Assembly (NCBI RefSeq): GCF_000004195.4
Contig: NC_030679.2
Location: 148,353,040-148,417,039, forward strand
Length of the DNA: 64,000 nucleotides
Reading direction: 5' to 3'
From: Xenopus tropicalis
Lineage: Eukaryota > Chordata > Amphibia > Anura > Pipidae
Position numbers and translations under genes: made by a program. Every line of letters begins with the position of its first letter. Within the stretch, counting starts at the first letter, position 1. The notes below the pieces were generated by a model, which was not told the origin of the DNA, searched no databases, and saw only the letters and a list, made by a program, of their open reading frames with translations. Below are positions 41,049 through 57,738 of the stretch, piece by piece.

Positions 41049-43099
41049 ATGGGGGTGAAGGCGCTGAAGTGTTTCCCTTGGTATGGAAGAAGGAAGGAAA
41101 GAAAAAGGAAGAAGAGTGATGAGGGTGAGCAGGGTAAGTATGAGTGAGGGGGTGAGTATGAGTGGGGAGGGTGAGTATGAGTGAGGGGGTGAGTATGAGT
41201 GGGGAGGGTGAGTATGAGTGAGGGGGTGAGTATGAGGGAGGGGTGAATATGAGTGAGGAGGGATACAGGTGAGTGTGCATAGAGGCCAGAGAGGGGGTTT
41301 ATCTATAGATAGAAATGCTGTAGGGCAAGAGGCTGATGGGACTGAGACACAGAGATGTGTAGAAAGAGTGGGGGGGCGATCCCCCTGAGAGGGGGACAAA
41401 GGGGACACCAGTCAGGGACAGAAGGGAATGTAGGCGAGCCCGGGAGGGAGGGTAGGCGAGCGCGGGAGGGAGGGTAGGCGAGCGCGGGGGGGAGGGTAGG
41501 CGAGCGCGGGTGGGAGGGTAGGCGAGCGCGGGAGGGAGGGTAGGCGAGCGCGGGTGGGAGGGTAGGCGAGCGCGGGTGGGAGGGTAGGCGAGCGCGGGTG
41601 GGAGGGTAGGCGAGCGCGGGAGGGAGGGAGGGTAGGCGAGCGCGGGTGGAGGGTAGGCGAGCGCGGGTGGGAGGGTAGGCGAGCGCGGGTGGAGGGTAGG
41701 CGAGCGCGGGTGGGAGGGTAGGCGAGCGCGGGTGGGAGGGTAGGCGAGCGCGGGTGGGAGGGTAGGCGAGCGCGGGTGGGAGGGTAGGCGAGCGCGGGAG
41801 GAGGGTAGGCGAGCCCGGAGGGAGGGTAGGCGAGCGCGGGAGGAGGGTAGGCGAGCGCGGGAGGGAGGGTAGGCGAGCGCGGGGAGGAGGGTAGGAGAGC
41901 GCGGGTGGAGGGTAGGCGAGCGCGGGAGGAGGGTAGGCGAGCGCGGGAGGGAGGGTAGGCGAGCGCGGGTGGGAGGGTAGGCGAGCGCGGGTGGGAGGGT
42001 AGGCGAGCGCGGGAGGGAGGGTAGGCGAGCGCGGGAGGGAGGGTAGGCGAGCGCGGGAGGGAGGGTAGGCGAGCGCGGGAGGGAGGGTAGGCGAGCGCGG
42101 GAGGGTAGGCGAGCGCGGGAGGTAGGCGAGCGCGGGAGGGTAGGAGAGCGCGGGAGGGTAGGTGAGTGTGGGAGGGAGGGAGGGTAGGCGAGCGCGGGAG
42201 GGAGGGTAGGAGTGCGCGGGAGGGAGGGTAGGTGAGTGCGGGAGGGAGAGTAGGCAAGCGCGGGAGGGAGGGTAGGAGAGCGCGGGAGGGTAGGCAAGCG
42301 CGGGAGGGAGGGTAGGAGAGCGCGGGAGGGAGGGTAGGAGAGCGCGGGAGGGAGGGTAGGAGAGCGCGGGAGGGAGGGTAGGAGAGCGCGGGAGAGAGAG
42401 TAGGCGAGCGCGGGAGGGAGGGTAGGCGAGCGCGGGAGGGTAGGAGAGTGCTGGAGGGTAGGTGAGTGCGGGAGGGAGGGTAGGTGAGTGGTTGGTTGTA
42501 GGAAATGCTGAGGTGGGGTTAGCAATGGAGTTGACCTGGCAAGAGGTGGGTAAATGGTGAGAACATGGGGAGGGGCATGTAGAGGGGCAGTGCATGTAGA
42601 GGGGCGGTGCCAGATGCAGAGGGAGTGGTTGCCACCTGGCTACTGTCACTGGCCCAGCTGGTACAAACTTCATACCCAGGGTATTCATTGGGGAAACAAG
42701 TTCCCAGGGGGGCGGCCATTTTGTCCAGAGAAGGAGACACCCTCATTGGTGGCAGGAGCAGGAAAGGCAACGATTACGTTGGGTTTGAGGTGGAGCAGAA
42801 TGAGCGGCTGTAGATGATGGGTGGGGTCACCGAGCCTACTAAAGACTTGGGTAGCATGGAGGTGGGTGATTTGAAGGCCACTTACATCTCCACTTTTTTC
42901 TTCCCAACCAGAACCTCCTTCTCCTCCCTCACCTCCATCCCCCTCATCCTCTGGCCACAAGCCCAGTCTCCGCTCCACTCCCTCGGTGAACAGCGACACG
43001 GAGGCCCAGCAGAGTAGGGCTTACTTCAGTGGCAAGGCCAGGGTGTCCTTCCGCCACCAGATGGACTCGACCATGTCCGCTAACGACTCCACCTTCTGA
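41049..43099 (+). CDS. Small basic, proline/serine-rich protein, 90 aa, two coding exons
   Basis: I do not recognise it. Coding exons 41049-41133 and 42912-43099 join in phase (CAGG|GTAAGT donor; TTCCCAACCAG acceptor; codons GAG CAG GAA CCT across the junction), stop TGA 43097-43099. The first coding exon follows a good acceptor (GGTTATTATTGGCAG), so an upstream noncoding exon is expected, probably the one ending at 38292. The protein begins MGVKALKCFPWYGRRKERKR: Gly2 and Cys8 next to a basic cluster could support lipid anchoring at a membrane, though residue 6 is Leu rather than the Ser/Thr favoured for myristoylation. Then PPSPPSPPSPSSS (30-42) and a conserved-looking tail ending DSTF, which fits a C-terminal PDZ ligand (S-T-F). 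Confidence 0.65.
41415..42485. repeat. 23-bp G-rich minisatellite in an intron
   Basis: About 46 copies of GGTAGGCGAGCGCGGGAGGGA with small length variants, lying between the two coding exons of the 90-aa gene. A short related run of GTGAGTATGAGTGGGGAGGG precedes it (41135-41270). The overlapping open frames on the minus strand (281-461 aa) are repeat artefacts. Confidence 0.95.
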
Positions 43100-44850
43100 C
43101 GTTGGAATGAGCCAAACTCTCTCTGAACGTCGTTACAGGGGGGTTCCTGCTTCCTGAGCCAATCAACCGTAGGACCTTCTGAGACACCTTCTCAAGTGAG
43201 GCTTCTAGTGAGTTCCACCATCGGAGCCTCAACTCCATCTTCTGCCCCTCGAGTGTTACATTGCATTGGGACATATATGAGCCTCAAGAACAAATACTCT
43301 CCGACCCCAATGGGGGACCTTAATGCACCCACCTTCTGAACCGAGCTTACAAATGGACCTACCTACTTCCAGTTGGAACTGTCCATAACCAAGTTGGACC
43401 TCTGGTAAATACAAATGGGGAGCAAATGGACTTCTCATTGTAAGTCTATAAATGGATGTAGCAAGTGTAACCTCCTGTGCCTTAACGAGGGGCAGAAAGA
43501 CCCTCCCCAACAAAGCCATTCTGAGTCTCAGCTGCTCCTCACATGGTGACCCTCTATCCTATCAAACTCCGCCTTCTGATCCTCCAACCTGCACATCTAC
43601 CTAACGTTCTAACCCCTAGGGCTTGATAACTGCATACTCTAACCCCCAAGCCTTGACTACTCCATACTCTAACCCCCAAGCCTTGACTACTCCATACTCT
43701 AACCCCCAAGCCTTGATAACTCCATACTCTAACCCGCAAGTCTTGATAACTCAATATTCTTCTAACCTCCAGGTCTCCAAGTAACTCCACATAACCTTTT
43801 AACCTTCAAGATGTGATAGCTCCATTGTGCTAACCCCCGAGCCCTTGCCCAAGGGTATGGCCACCTTAACTCCACGTTCTAATCTACAAGCCCTCCGACT
43901 TCTCCTACCCCCTTCATTACAATGTGATGGTTTGGCCCAAGGGTTTGGCCACCTTAACTCCACGTTCTAATCTCCAAGCCCTCCGACTTCTCCTACCCCC
44001 TTCATTACAATGTGATGGTTTGGCCCAAGGGTTTGGCCACCTTAACTCCACGTTCTAATCTCCAAGCCCTCCGACTTCTCCAACCCCCTTCATTGCAATG
44101 CGATGGTTTGGCCCATGGGTATGGCCACCTCAACTCCACGTTCTAATCTTCAATCCCAGATAAGTCCGCTTCCAGGGATCAGCCCTGGATAATTCCATTC
44201 TGCACAACAATCCGGGCTAATGAAATCGCATTCCAACACGGAGACGTGAGCAGCAACATGTGGCCCTTGGTGTTGACGACAAACAAAGCCACATTCTGAT
44301 GGGAGGCCTCCCCACCAATGCCAGCGTGTGCTCCAAGCAAACATCTCAACGTTCCCTCCCTCGGAGCCCGATAACAAATTGGGTGAAGCCCTGAAATAGA
44401 TTTGGGTGCTCAGACCTGCAGAACGACTCCTTGCCAGCTCCAGCTGCCAACCACTCATTAGCAGCCCGGCCTTCCAATAGCCCGCGATAAACACTGGCGG
44501 CTCCGCCCTCGAACCCATGGAAACATCACGTTCTGAGCCAATTTAATCGGGGACAGTAACTGCCTTCTCAGAAATAAACTCACCTTCTGTTCTATGTTAA
44601 TGAGGCCTATCTATAGCTCCGCCTTCTAGGGATAAGTACTATAGCTCCGCCTTCCGATCCTCAACAGAACCTCATTTATGGACACAAAGCCCCTTCTCTA
44701 CGGGCTGCCGAAAGCAAACGTTCTTCCTGAACTCATTAGCCACCGACGCTTACGGCTGGGCCCGGGCCAAGAGACTCCACCAATGAGCTGTTACTTTGCT
44801 GTTGCCCCGGGACCCCTCGTCAGGGTAAAGGCAATAAATATATGTCGATT
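43100..44850 (+). other. Probable 3' UTR of the 90-aa gene
   Basis: No coding seen. It contains a roughly 30-bp repeat (CATACTCTAACCCCCAAGCC, 43626-43750, about 5 copies) and an 88-bp repeat (GCCACCTTAACTCCACGTTC, about 43857-44135, 3-4 copies). AATAAA lies at 44833-44838, followed by a T-run. Assignment to the gene upstream is inferred from absence of any other gene. Confidence 0.4.
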
Positions 44851-45770
44851 TTTTTTTAATTAACGAGCTGCTTGTGGTTAATGTATTCACAAGGGGTTTC
44901 CCTTTCTTATTAAAGGGGAAGTTAACCTTTTTGTATGTTATAGAATGGACAATACTTTGCAATGTAAAGGATACTTTGTGGGCAGGGCTTGGGTGGATCA
45001 GGGGGTGTGGTCTTTCTTATTAGGCCCATTTTACTTACTGGCAGAGATCTACCAACCAGGGGGTCTGGGTGACCTGGGGGAGGGGGGGGCCTTGCTAACT
45101 TAGTACTTTGGGGTCCCATGGTTACTGATTGGTGCCCCTGCGTATTATTCCATGTCACCACTAAAGCTGGGGGGCACAGCCCCCCACTGCAGCTACACGG
45201 GGGCAGAAGGGCATAATCTCAACTAGCGGTAGGGCAAAAGGCCTGGTAAGTAGTATATAGGTAGGGCAATTATGGGTGCCCCCCCCCCCCATGGGTTCTG
45301 ATCTCACTCCATTCACCCTTCTCCCAGATACCTCCCCCCCCCACCCATGGGTGCCATATCGCTCCCTTGTGCCCTACCTGCCATTCTCTCTCTCTTATGC
45401 ACAGATCTGGTTGTTTATACGGGAGCTGCCATATTGTTTCTTATCAGTGAACTCTCACCCACTGACTTCTGTGTAACAGAACATTACTGGGTGCTGCCGT
45501 CAGTGGCGCCTACAGAGAGACATGGGTGCAGGAGGAGAGGCACCCCGGGGTGCAATGGAGAAACCGGACTAGTCAGTTGGGATTTACCAATAGAAAAAAA
45601 GAAAGCAAACGTATGTAACCTCTATGCAAAGATACAGCCCTCCTCATAAGATCGCCACCTAGTGGACAGTATTGCACTGCAACTGGAACTGAAAGCCAAT
45701 TTAACAACACTGACATCCAGTGGTCGTGTCTAGTATTGCAGCAACATTATATTACTGGCAGAAATCATAC
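44851..45770. other. Intergenic
   Basis: A TTAAAGGGGAAGTTAACC motif at about 44914 marks the end of a TTAA-type MITE. C-runs occur near 45282 and 45337. No gene seen. Confidence 0.45.
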
Positions 45771-48003
45771 AGAACCCCTCAGTGACTGCTAATATCCTTA
45801 TCATTTACAGTAGGGGGTACATTATCCCTTATAATACATGAGTGATACTCAGAGTTCCCTGTATAACTCAGCCTGCAGCCTTGTGCCTTTATATGGGCAC
45901 AGAACCCCTCAGTGACTGCTAATATCCTTATCATTTACAGTAGGGGGTACATTATCCCTTATAATACATGAGTGATACTCAGAGTTCCCTGTATAACTCA
46001 GCCTGCAGCCTTGTGCCTTTATATGGGGGGCACAGAACCCCTCAGTGACTGCTAATATCCTTATCATTTACAGTAGGGGGTACATTATCCCTTATAATAC
46101 ATGAGTGATACTCAGAGTTCCCTGTATAACTCAGCCTGCAGCCTTGTGCCTTTATATGGGCACAGAACCCCTCAGTGACTGCTAATATCCTTATCATTTA
46201 CAGTAGGGGGTACATTATCCCTTATAATACATGAGTGATACTCAGAGTTCCCTGTATAACTCAGCCTGCAGCCTTGTGCCTTTATATGGGGGGCACAGAA
46301 CCCCTCAGTGACTGCTAATATCCTTATCATTTACAGTAGGGGGTACATTATCCCTTATAATACATGAGTGATACTCAGAGTTCCCTGTATAACTCAGCAT
46401 TTTGCCTTGTGCCTTTATATGGGCACAGAACCCCTCAGTGACTGCTAATATCCTTATCATTTACAGTAGGGGGTACATTATACCTTATAATACATGAGTG
46501 ATACTCAGAGTTCCCTGTATAACTCAGCCTGCAGCCTTGTGCCTTTATATGGGCACAGAACCCCTCAGTGACTGCTAATATCCTTATCATTTACAGTAGG
46601 GGGTACATTATCCCTTATAATACATGAGTGATACTCAGAGTTCCCTGTATAACTCAGCCTGCAGCCTTGTGCCTTTATATGGGGGACACAGAACCCCTCA
46701 GTGACTGCTAATATCCTTATCATTTACAGTAGGGGGTACAGTATCCCTTATAACAGTGCTGTCCAACTTCTGTTGTACCGAGGGCCAGAATTTTTCTGAC
46801 CTACGTGGTGGAGGGCCGATAATAGAAGCCAGTTTTGACCACTCCCCTTTTTGAAACCGCACCCACTTGAAACCACACCCATGTTATCACATGACCATAC
46901 CCATATTAATGGTTGTAGTACTCTGCCTGCCCTACCCTGCCTGTGTATGCCATACTCTGCCTTCCCTAACCTGCCTGTGTGTGCCATACTCTGCCTTCCC
47001 TACCCTGCCTGTGTGCCATACTTTCACTGTGTGTGCCATTCTTGGCTGGTTTGTGCCATACTTGGCCTGTGTGTGCCATACTCTGCCTGCCCTACCCTGC
47101 CTGTGTGTGCCATACTCTGCCTACCCTACCCTGCCTGCGTGTGCCATACTTTCACTGTGTTTGCCATTCTTGGCTGGTTTGTGCCATACTTGGCCTGTGT
47201 GTGACATACTCTGCCTGTGTGTGCCATACTCTGCCTGCCCTATGCTGCCTGTGTGTGCCATACTCTGCCTGCCCTATGCTGCCTGTGTGTGCCATACTCT
47301 GCGTATGGCACACACAGGCAGCCTACAGTGACACAATATGGCACTGCTCCTACAGTCTGCACAATAACTATATATTAAAAAACGTTTTAATTGCAGTACC
47401 ACCTCAGTATATGTTCTTTTTGTAGTATGCAGGGATTATTTGTGGGTTTCTACTGCTCCTGAGGTGTGAACAGGGGAACAATGTGAGTGATTACAGCCTG
47501 AGCCTGAGGTGTGAACACTGCAGGGGGTGAACAATGCAGAGATTAAAAGGTGTGAACAACACAGGGGATTACATGTTTAAACAATACAGCCTGATTACAG
47601 CCTGAATCTGAGGTGAGAACCATGCAGGGGGGCAGTTAATCTCAGTACTGATACCATTTAATGCTTACACAAGAGTAAGCCATCAAAGCAGCCAGACAGG
47701 TGGGGGGCCACACAGAGGGGGGTCGCGGGCCGCCAGTTGGACAGCACTGCCTTATAATACATGAGTGATACTCAGAGTTCCCTGTATAACTCAGCCTGCA
47801 GCCTTGTGCCTTTATATGGGGGGCACAGAACCCTTCAGTGACTGCTAATATCCTTATCATTTACAGTAGGGGGTACATTATCCCTTATAATACATGAGTG
47901 ATACTCAGAGTTCCCTGTATAACTCAGCCTGCAGCCTTGTGCCTTTATATGGGCACAGAACCCCTCAGTGACTGCCAATATCCTTATCATTTACAGTAGG
48001 GGG
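45771..48003. repeat. 130-bp minisatellite, split by a hAT-like insertion
   Basis: About eight copies (45771-46753) and two more (47750-48003) of a 130-133-bp unit with AGAACCCCTCAGTGACTGCT, CATTTACAGTAGGGGGTACA, AATACATGAGTGATACTCAG and AGCCTTGTGCCTTTATATGG. The two parts are one array interrupted by the element at 46754-47749. The array ends just downstream of psmb6. Confidence 0.93.
46754..47749. mobile_element. hAT-like element with perfect 8-bp target duplication
   Basis: Terminal inverted repeats CAGTGCTGTCCAACTTCTG (left) and CCAGTTGGACAGCACTG (right), flanked by CCTTATAA at 46746-46753 and 47750-47757. It is inserted inside one unit of the 130-bp array. The interior has a short tandem array based on GTGTGTGCCATACTCTGCCT (about 46920-47300). 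There is no transposase frame, so it is non-autonomous. An 8-bp duplication and CAGTG...GTCCAAC ends fit hAT (Charlie-like). Confidence 0.92.
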
Positions 48004-48036
48004 TAGAGACAATGGGTCAGCGGGTCGGTACCAGCC

Positions 48037-48042
48037 TTTATT
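48037..48042 (-). terminator. Poly(A) signal of psmb6
   Basis: TTTATT on the + strand (AATAAA on the minus strand), about 62 nt after the psmb6 stop codon. Confidence 0.7.
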
Positions 48043-48103
48043 CATTAACACATGACTGAATAACAAAAGAGCAGAGGGGGCAAAAGACAAGAACTGGGAA
48101 CCT

Positions 48104-54562
<6,459 letters not shown>

Positions 54563-54950
54563 GATTCAGGGATCCTCAAATACCGAGAGATCTGGCTCTG
54601 TCTGTCGCCTGGGAATTGCGTCACAGTGCCGCCGCCGGGGTGGGGAAAGATGGCTGCGTGATCTAGGAATGAAGTTGGTGTACCAAGATGGCGGATCTTG
54701 CCGCTTGCTCAATGACAGACCTGGCTGGGTGTACCAAGATGGCGGATCTTGCCGCTTGCTCAATGACAGACCTGGCTGGGTGTACCAAGATGGCGGATCT
54801 TGCCGCTTGCTCAATGACAGACCTGGCTGGCTGTACCAAGATGGCGGCTTGTTAGCGTGTGGGGGCGGGGCAGGAGCTTTTGTCCGTCTGGTTACAGCTC
54901 AGTGCACAGTATTATAGCGGCTACTGCACTACAACTCCCAGCGTCCTCCA
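54563..54950 (-). promoter_or_regulatory. psmb6 promoter region with tandem YY1-like sites
   Basis: Directly upstream of the psmb6 ATG. 54679-54850 holds four tandem copies at 51-bp spacing (TACCAAGATGGCGG at 54681, 54732, 54783, 54834), each with CAAGATGGCGG, which fits the YY1 consensus (AAGATGGCGGC). A related GAAAGATGGCTG lies at about 54646. ACTACAACTCCCAGCG at 54927-54942 fits the ZNF143 motif. No TATA box; the region is GC-rich, as expected for a housekeeping promoter. Confidence 0.6.
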
Positions 54951-55547
54951 TAATCTTTTAAAATATGTTTTATTTAATTCAGTTTGAAGAGGAACGCCGG
55001 CTTCCGAATCAATATGTGTTAAAGCGCCCCACACAGCCCAGTGTAACCCTGTGTAGCCCAGTTTAGCCCAGTTATCCGTAGGGCTGTCTGTGTCACAACT
55101 GCCTGTCTGGGTTTTCCATTTGGAAAAGTGGGCGGGATTCTCGAAGATTGACAGGGCCATCGGCCAATCGCCGTCACAGCCCCATTCCCGCCTTGTGTTT
55201 CTATAGGTTCATCGCAACGTTCGCTGCTCTTCCATTCAGTGTGGCTGACAGATGCCCCTAGGTGCCCAGAGCAGTATTGCAGGGGATGCTGGGAAGTGTA
55301 GTTCTGTTTATTTTTCCTAGGATTTTCCTGAGAAAACTCACAGATAAATCACTGCGTCTGTGGAAATCACCCCCTTTTTGTGGGATTATACAATATATAT
55401 ATATATATACATAGTGGTTCTTATATTATATTATTAAAAAAGATATAAAATTCAGATGATGTTTTAGGTCAAATTCATATCAAAATATAGAAAATGATAA
55501 AGGTTTCACACCTTGCAGGCACCACTATATATATATACACACACACA
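54951..55547. other. Intergenic between psmb6 and the MITE
   Basis: GGGATGCTGGGAAGTGTAGTT at about 55285-55305 is a second ZNF143-type motif, on the opposite orientation to the one at 54927. An (AT)n run lies at about 55391-55408 and an (AC)n run at about 55537-55548. No gene. Confidence 0.5.
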
Positions 55548-56530
55548 CAGGTATGGGATCCATTATCCAGAACCCATTATCTAGAAAGTTCCAAATTACG
55601 GCAAGGCCGTCTCCCATAGACTCCATACTGATGAATAATTGAGATTTTTACAAAATGGTTTCCTTTATCTCTCTTATCCAGAATGTTCAGGACCTGGGGT
55701 TTTCCGGATAAGGGGTCTTTCTGTAATTTGGATCTCCTACCTTAAGTCTATTTAACCATTAAATAAACCCAATAGGGCTGTTCTGCCCCCAATAAGGGGT
55801 AATTATATCTTAGTTGGGATCAAGTACAGGTACTGTTTTATTATTACAGAGAAAAGGGAATCATTTAACCATGAAATAAACCCAATAGGGCTGTTCTGCC
55901 CCAATAAGGGGTAATTATATCTTAGTTGGGATCAAGTACAGGTACTGTTTTATTATTACAGAGAAAAGGGAATCATTTAACCATTAAATAAACCCAATAG
56001 GGCTGTTCTGCCCCAATAAGGGGTAATTATATCTTAGTTGGGATCAAGTACAGGTACTGTTTTATTTTACAGAGAAAAGGGAATCATTTAACCATGAAAT
56101 AAACCCAATAGGGCTGTTCTGCCCCAATAAGGGGTAATTATATCTTAGTTGGGATCAAGTACAGGTACTGTTTTATTATTACAGAGAAAAGGGAATCATT
56201 TAACCATGAAATAAACCCAATAGGGCTGTTCTGCCCCAATAAGGGGTAATTATATCTTAGTTGGGATCAAGTACAGGTACTGTTTTATTATTACAGAGAA
56301 AAGGGAATCATTTAACCATTAAATAAACCCAATAGGGCTGTTCTGCCCCAATAAGGGGTAATTATATCTTAGTTGGGATCAAGTACAGGTACTGTTTTAT
56401 TATTACAGAGAAAAGGGAATGAGTTTTAGAAACTAGAATTATTAGCTTATAATGGAGTCTATGGGAGATAGCCTTCCCATAATTCAGATGTTTCTGGATA
56501 ATGGGTTTCTGGATAACTGTACCTTGCCCC
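55548..56530. mobile_element. Xenopus MITE with internal 112-bp tandem array (complete)
   Basis: Left end CAGGTATGGGATCCATTATC, AGAACCCATTATCTAGAAAG, AGGCCGTCTCCCATAGACTC. The right end, in inverse, is GAGTCTATGGGAGATAGCC and CTGGATAATGGGTTTCTGG, ending GATAACTGTACCT, giving terminal inverted repeats of about 80 bp. In between are about six tandem units (from 55764, 112 bp each: AAACCCAATAGGGCTGTTCT, AAGTACAGGTACTGTTTTA). It is the same family as 8090-8940, here with both ends. Confidence 0.88.
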
Positions 56531-57639
56531 TTTAATACATCAAATGCTAATGTATGACTCAGATCCATAAACATTAAAGTAAAATGGGGTGCCATAAAGC
56601 AAGCTGACATTGCTGCGACATCAGTTCGGTTCCATTTAGCCGACGGCGCTGGATCTCCGGGATCATGTGACATAACAACAGGACCGGTTTGGTGAATCAA
56701 TAATGGTTTATGGCACCAGTTTAATAAATAAACTGCATTTTTATAACACAGATTTTTCACCCTAAATACACAAAATAAATATTAACAAAGCCAATTGCTC
56801 AACCTGGCATTTAAGCCCCGCCCTAAGCCGGCAGTGGGAACATTTTTTTTTTCATTTTTGGGGTTGATATCCCCTTTAAAAATGACTCTTCCCAACTAGA
56901 CAGGAAGGTGGAATCTGGCCTCCACAGGAAGAGATCGGTGCCAAGAAAAATATCGCCCCCCTTTGGCCATTGGTAAATAAAATTCAGAGCACTGTTGGTG
57001 CCATAACGAACATTGGCCGAACTACAACTCTCAACGGATACTTGTTTGGGCTGAGTACCCTTTTATAAATAATATATTAATGTGTTTTATGGGACTGAGA
57101 GGTTCAGTCATAATGGTTGTCCCACCTGGGGCTGCCAATTTTTGGACAAACTACCCCCATCATACCCGGCTGGGAAGTGCCACCATCTTTTATTTCCCAG
57201 ATAGGTTCTAGCTCGGTTCTAGCAAATCCTGGGGTACAGTGCCACCCTCGTACCCCACACCCTGGATCCCAGGAACATCTGGGAGATGAAGATGATGGCA
57301 GTGCAGGGCTTCCCAACCAATTACTGGGGGCCAGTGCATTTTTTATATATCTAAAAGAGGTTCCTCAGCCTTGGGGCAGAAGCATTTAGGCTCAATGGGG
57401 GGCACTTAATAAACTGGCACCCCAAGTGATTGTATCTCCCTTAGGGAACCAATATTTCAGTCTTAAATGGAAAGGTCTTGGCACTCTACAAAGAGAAAGT
57501 TCTCTTGGGAAGGGACATTTGGCCACCAGTGAGTTGAAGGCTCCATAGAAAGGACCTGCTGGAGCCCATGGGATGCTGGAAGGGTTTACACAAGTAAAAA
57601 GTTTCGGGCAACAACTAATCTTGTAAAATCCATGTAAGG
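56531..57639. other. Intergenic
   Basis: No gene recognised. Short frames are not supported by codon patterns or homology. Confidence 0.4.
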
Positions 57640-57645
57640 TTTATT
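57640..57645 (-). terminator. Poly(A) signal of the J-protein gene
   Basis: TTTATT on the + strand (AATAAA on the minus strand), about 94 nt after the stop codon of the J-protein gene. Confidence 0.6.
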
Positions 57646-57738
57646 TTTTTTTTCTTGTCCAAAGGTCTCCTTGCAAATAGAACCTAGCAACCATGTTCTC
57701 CCATAGTCAACTGTCCCTACACCCCAGTCTGAAGGGCC

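Noticed and set aside
39753..42688. Several 281-551-aa minus-strand frames (YTRAHTRIYLYT and LPALAYPP types)
   Set aside because: Products of the 43-bp and 23-bp arrays, overlapping in more than one frame.
42607..42813. 68-aa frame ending RKGNDYVGFEVEQNERL as a possible extra exon of the 90-aa gene
   Set aside because: It starts and ends within the frame without clear splice sites, and the two flanking exons already join in phase without it.
46851..47425. Overlapping frames (CHTLPALPCLCVPYS types)
   Set aside because: Internal GTGTGTGCCATACTCTGCC array of the hAT-like element.
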